A stretch of 14,822 nt of DNA. It comes from JAGOUB01 sp964648045 (GTDB taxonomy: Bacteria; Patescibacteriota; Gracilibacteria; Peribacterales; Peribacteraceae). Shown here in pieces: positions 12,393-14,822 of the stretch. Position numbers and translations under genes: made by a program. How positions within the stretch are numbered: the first letter of the stretch is position 1; each line of letters begins with the position of its first letter. Location: assembly GCA_964648045.1 (NCBI GenBank), contig CAZYNU010000028.1, positions 1 to 14,822 of the forward strand, given 5' to 3'. The notes beneath the pieces were generated by a model that saw only the letters and a list, made by a program, of their open reading frames with translations, did no database searches and had not been told where the DNA came from.

Positions 12393-14121
12393 GTCCGCCG
12401 GCCAGACCAAGCCCATGGCGGCGCTCAAGAAGCTGCTGCCAATGCTCGCCAATGAACGGGGCCGCCTCCTGGGCGCGCTGGTCGCGATGGTGGTGAACTC
12501 CGGCCTTAATCTTCTGACGCCGCTGATTGTGGGTTGGACGGTCGACGGTGCGGTGGCGAGGGGAGATTTTGGCGGCGTGGTGCGCAATGCCAGCTTCCTG
12601 CTTGTCTGTTACTTGCTCGCCTTCGTCGCGAGCTACGCCCAGACCGTGGCGATGGGCAATGTGGGGCAACGCGTCCTTTTCCAATTGCGCAGCGCCGTTT
12701 TCACCAAGCTTCAGAGCTTGCCCGTCGCGTTCTTTAATCAAAACAAAGCGGGTGATTTGATCTCGCGGATCAACAACGACACCGACAAGTTGAACCAGTT
12801 CTTCTCGCAATCGTTGATGCAGTTTGCCGCCAATATCTTCATGATTATTGGCGCGGCCATCTTTTTAATGTCCATTCACCCGCGCTTGGGCGCCGCCACG
12901 CTTGCGCCGGCGGTGTTCTTACTGCTATTCACACAGCTCGTTTCGGCCTGGATTCGACGCAAGAATATGCAGAACCTGCAGGCGACAGGCGGGCTCAGCG
13001 CCGAAGTGCAGGAAAGTCTCGACAACTTTAAAGTGATCGTCGCGTTTAATCGCCGCGACTATTTTCGCGAACGCTTCCGCCAAGAAAATCAAAAGAACTT
13101 CAGGGCGGCGGTTTCGGCCGGTGTGGCCAGCGGCACGCTGACGCCGCTTTACGGCTTCTGTGCCAGTATGGCGCAGTTGGCTGTCCTCGCTTACGGCATT
13201 CTGCTCATCGCTCAGGGTGACTTCACCGTCGGTCTTCTCATTAGCTTCCTCTTTTACGTCAGCCGCTTCTACGATCCGTTGCGTCAAATGGCCATGCTCT
13301 GGGCGAACTTCCAGTTGGCGATGGCCGGTTGGGATCGCATCGCCGCCATTCTCGCTCTGGAGTCCGACATGCCGACCGTGCCGATGACACCGGCGCGCAA
13401 CGATGCTCTTTTGGAGTTTGATGGGGTTGGCTTTGCGTATCCCGGGGGCAAGGTGGTGCTTCGCCGGGCAAGTTTCGCGCTGGAACGGGGAAAGACCTAT
13501 GCGCTCGTCGGACCGACCGGCGGTGGCAAGACAACGACGGCTTCGTTGATGGCTCGCCTCTTTGATCCCACGTCGGGCGCGGTCTACTTGGGCGGCCGTG
13601 ACATTCGCTCATACACCGCCGCCGAGCGTGCAAAAAAGATTGGATTCATCCTGCAAGAACCCTTCCTCTTTACGGGCACCGTCCGCGACAACATTCTTTA
13701 TGGCAACGAGGCTTATGCAGGTCATTCGAGTGCCGATCTGGCCGCTGCCCTCAAGAAGACGAACCTGGAGTCGCTGCTTTATCGTTTCGACGGTGGACTC
13801 GATACGCCGGTGACGGTGGGAAGCGAGGGTTTGAGCCTGGGGCAGCGGCAACTGATTGCTTTCATGCGCGCGGTCCTACGCGATCCCGAGCTGCTCATTC
13901 TCGACGAGGCAACGGCGAATATCGATACCGTCACCGAACAGTTGCTGGAGGACATCTTAAAGCGCCTGCCTGCCGAGACCACGCGCGTCATCATCGCCCA
14001 TCGCCTCAATACCATCGAGAGTGCCGATGACATCTTCTTCGTGAATGGCGGCGAGATTACCCCGGCCGGTTCGCTGGAACATGCTGTGGACATGCTGCTG
14101 CACGGCCATCGGCAGAGCTGA
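12373..14121 (+). CDS. ABC exporter half-transporter with consensus ATPase residues (subunit 2)
   Basis: Partner of the preceding gene, 582 residues. The membrane domain covers about 30-325 and includes the coupling-region sequence FFNQNKAGDLISRINNDTDK (120-139), typical of B-type exporters. The NBD has Walker A GPTGGGKT (380-387), Gln428 (LQEPFLF), Walker B LLILDEATANID with catalytic Glu512, and switch His543 (IIAHRLNTI). Its signature motif is LSLGQ (487-491) instead of LSGGQ. The defect therefore complements that of subunit 1. Subunit 2 Walker motifs with the subunit 1 signature give one consensus ATP site, and subunit 1 Walker motifs with the subunit 2 signature give the degenerate site. 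ATG 12373 lies inside the end of the upstream gene (20-base overlap), suggesting translational coupling. A TTG at 12343 is an alternative but unlikely start. Confidence 0.93.
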   Translation: MSYDLSKSAGQTKPMAALKKLLPMLANERGRLLGALVAMVVNSGLNLLTPLIVGWTVDGAVARGDFGGVVRNASFLLVCYLLAFVASYAQTVAMGNVGQRVLFQLRSAVFTKLQSLPVAFFNQNKAGDLISRINNDTDKLNQFFSQSLMQFAANIFMIIGAAIFLMSIHPRLGAATLAPAVFLLLFTQLVSAWIRRKNMQNLQATGGLSAEVQESLDNFKVIVAFNRRDYFRERFRQENQKNFRAAVSAGVASGTLTPLYGFCASMAQLAVLAYGILLIAQGDFTVGLLISFLFYVSRFYDPLRQMAMLWANFQLAMAGWDRIAAILALESDMPTVPMTPARNDALLEFDGVGFAYPGGKVVLRRASFALERGKTYALVGPTGGGKTTTASLMARLFDPTSGAVYLGGRDIRSYTAAERAKKIGFILQEPFLFTGTVRDNILYGNEAYAGHSSADLAAALKKTNLESLLYRFDGGLDTPVTVGSEGLSLGQRQLIAFMRAVLRDPELLILDEATANIDTVTEQLLEDILKRLPAETTRVIIAHRLNTIESADDIFFVNGGEITPAGSLEHAVDMLLHGHRQS

Positions 14122-14138
14122 GTGTGGTCCTCTATCAG

Positions 14139-14195
14139 ATTCATTGATTCGCTTGCGCAAGATCGCCACTGAATGAATGCATTCGATCGCTTTTT
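14139..14195 (+). terminator. Possible terminator of the ABC operon
   Basis: ATTCATT (14139-14145) pairs with AATGAAT (14172-14178) around an inner CTTG/CAAG hairpin (14152-14161). Five T follow at 14191-14195, after the palindrome GAATGCATTC (14175-14184). The T-run is not directly at the stem base, so this is a weak candidate. Confidence 0.33.
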
Positions 14196-14239
14196 GTGTG
14201 ACGTGGTCCCCTTGGTGACATATGAAAATATGTAATTTG

Positions 14240-14248
14240 TGTTATAAT
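14240..14248 (+). promoter_or_regulatory. Extended -10 promoter of the subtilase gene
   Basis: TGTTATAAT is a full-consensus extended -10 in an AT-rich stretch (14220-14262). Initiation near 14255 would give a leader of about 16 bases. A second box, TATAAA (14251-14256), is an alternative. The nonamer is identical to that before the secreted cysteine-rich protein. Confidence 0.65.
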
Positions 14249-14270
14249 AATATAAATACACACCTTGCTC

Positions 14271-14822
14271 ATGAAGATAACTGCCCGTGCTTACCTGTTT
14301 GGCCTGGTTACGATCTGTGTCGTGGTTGCGGCATCACTCTTGGGAGCATCAGCGACCGCTGACCTCTCGAAGGCGGGTGACTCGCGTACGCGCTCGCCGA
14401 TCAAGACTTGCCGCCAGGCGGGTATCTGCGGGAAGAGTGAGAAGGGTGTGATTGTTCAGAACGACGCGGCCATTGCCGCTGCAAAGGAGAAGGGCTGCAA
14501 GGCCGGACGCAAGACTCGTCAGGGAACAGCCATGCGCTGTCCCTCGTCCGCCACCATCCAGTACGCCGTCGAAGATCGTGCCTTCCGCACGACCGATCTG
14601 TTAGCACTCGGCCAGATGAGTGCGGACGACGTGCAGGCTGCCGGCATCACCGGCGAGGGCGTGCGCATCGCCATTCTCGACATGGGCGTCGATGCCTCAC
14701 ACCCAGAGCTTTCCGGTGCCGTGGTGCTCACGAAGAACTTTAGCGCCGACGCTTCGGCCGTCGATGGCGGAGGTCATGGCACGCACGTCTCCGGCATCGT
14801 TGCCGGCGCGGGCATTGCTGCC
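14271..14822 (+). CDS. Secreted subtilisin-like (S8) serine protease, 3'-truncated by the window edge
   Basis: The first 184 codons are visible without a stop. A signal peptide (hydrophobic segment LFGLVTICVVVAASLLGA, likely cleavage after ATA at about 30) leads to a pro-region with four cysteines (47, 53, 76, 90), including CRQAGIC. The peptidase domain opens with TGEGVRIAILDMGVDASHPE (128-147); Asp137 is the catalytic Asp, in D-M-G rather than the usual D-T-G or D-S-G. The second motif GGGHGTHVSGIVAG (166-179) holds catalytic His169. The oxyanion Asn and the catalytic Ser lie beyond the window, so completeness cannot be judged. ATG 14271 has no Shine-Dalgarno site but lies 22 bases after a strong extended -10. 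It is an exported protease that processes or degrades extracellular protein. It lies next to the ABC exporter operon, with no proof of a functional link. Confidence 0.92.
   Translation, partial: MKITARAYLFGLVTICVVVAASLLGASATADLSKAGDSRTRSPIKTCRQAGICGKSEKGVIVQNDAAIAAAKEKGCKAGRKTRQGTAMRCPSSATIQYAVEDRAFRTTDLLALGQMSADDVQAAGITGEGVRIAILDMGVDASHPELSGAVVLTKNFSADASAVDGGGHGTHVSGIVAGAGIAA

Noticed and set aside
12313..12810. Minus-strand open frame of about 165 codons at the ABC gene junction
   Set aside because: Antisense to both exporter genes, with no motif.
14220..14262. AT-rich stretch as a sign of insertion or an attachment site
   Set aside because: It is short, contains a consensus extended -10 and has no direct repeats or mobile genes nearby; a promoter explains it.

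Overview
The window is bacterial chromosome with moderately high GC, very dense coding and the standard bacterial code (several genes end in TGA and no real reading frame runs through TGA). It holds 13 well-supported or plausible protein genes, two of them cut by the window edges, one small gene that looks frameshifted and one low-complexity small gene. No tRNA, rRNA, CRISPR array, transposon or phage gene is visible, and no gene-free gap exceeds about 155 bases. None of the visible starts carries a clear Shine-Dalgarno sequence. Several starts instead have a -10-like hexamer 6-8 bases upstream, which suggests leaderless mRNAs. Together with the compact layout and the many divergent or short family members, this fits a reduced-genome lineage such as Patescibacteria/CPR. 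That placement is inference, not proof.

Layout: (1) 1-1002 tRNA modification enzyme QueA, start outside the window; (2) 1060-1596 a short MscS-like channel, ending against the stop of a secreted cysteine-repeat protein on the other strand (1597-2589); (3) 2709-2971 a small membrane-anchored protein with an apparent frameshift, then a DEAD-box RNA helicase (3063-4316), convergent with an uncharacterised acidic protein (4320-4859); (4) an envelope block: lipoprotein polysaccharide deacetylase (4947-5849, minus), divergent from a PEBP-family lipoprotein (5930-6472) and a GT39-like membrane glycosyltransferase (6514-8082); (5) an adenylate-kinase-like protein (8086-8895, minus), a hairpin-rich gap, a 54-residue Gly/Arg/Asp/Gln-rich protein (9048-9212) and a strong bidirectional terminator; (6) an HI0933/YhiN-type flavoprotein (9261-10511, minus); (7) a two-gene operon for a heterodimeric ABC exporter (10632-12392 and 12373-14121) whose two halves carry complementary defects, giving one consensus and one degenerate ATP site; (8) the first 184 codons of a secreted subtilisin-like protease (14271 to the end).

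Functionally the window mixes RNA metabolism (QueA, helicase), nucleotide metabolism (adenylate-kinase-like), cell-envelope and secreted functions (channel, deacetylase, PEBP lipoprotein, glycosyltransferase, cysteine-repeat protein, protease) and export. The points most worth a second look are the window-wide lack of Shine-Dalgarno sites with -10 boxes abutting starts, the apparent frameshift in the small membrane protein, the structured gap around 8896-9047 with its low-complexity small protein, three convergent gene pairs whose stops lie 0-3 bases apart, and the split-site ABC exporter. I see no clearly new multigene defence or biosynthetic system.
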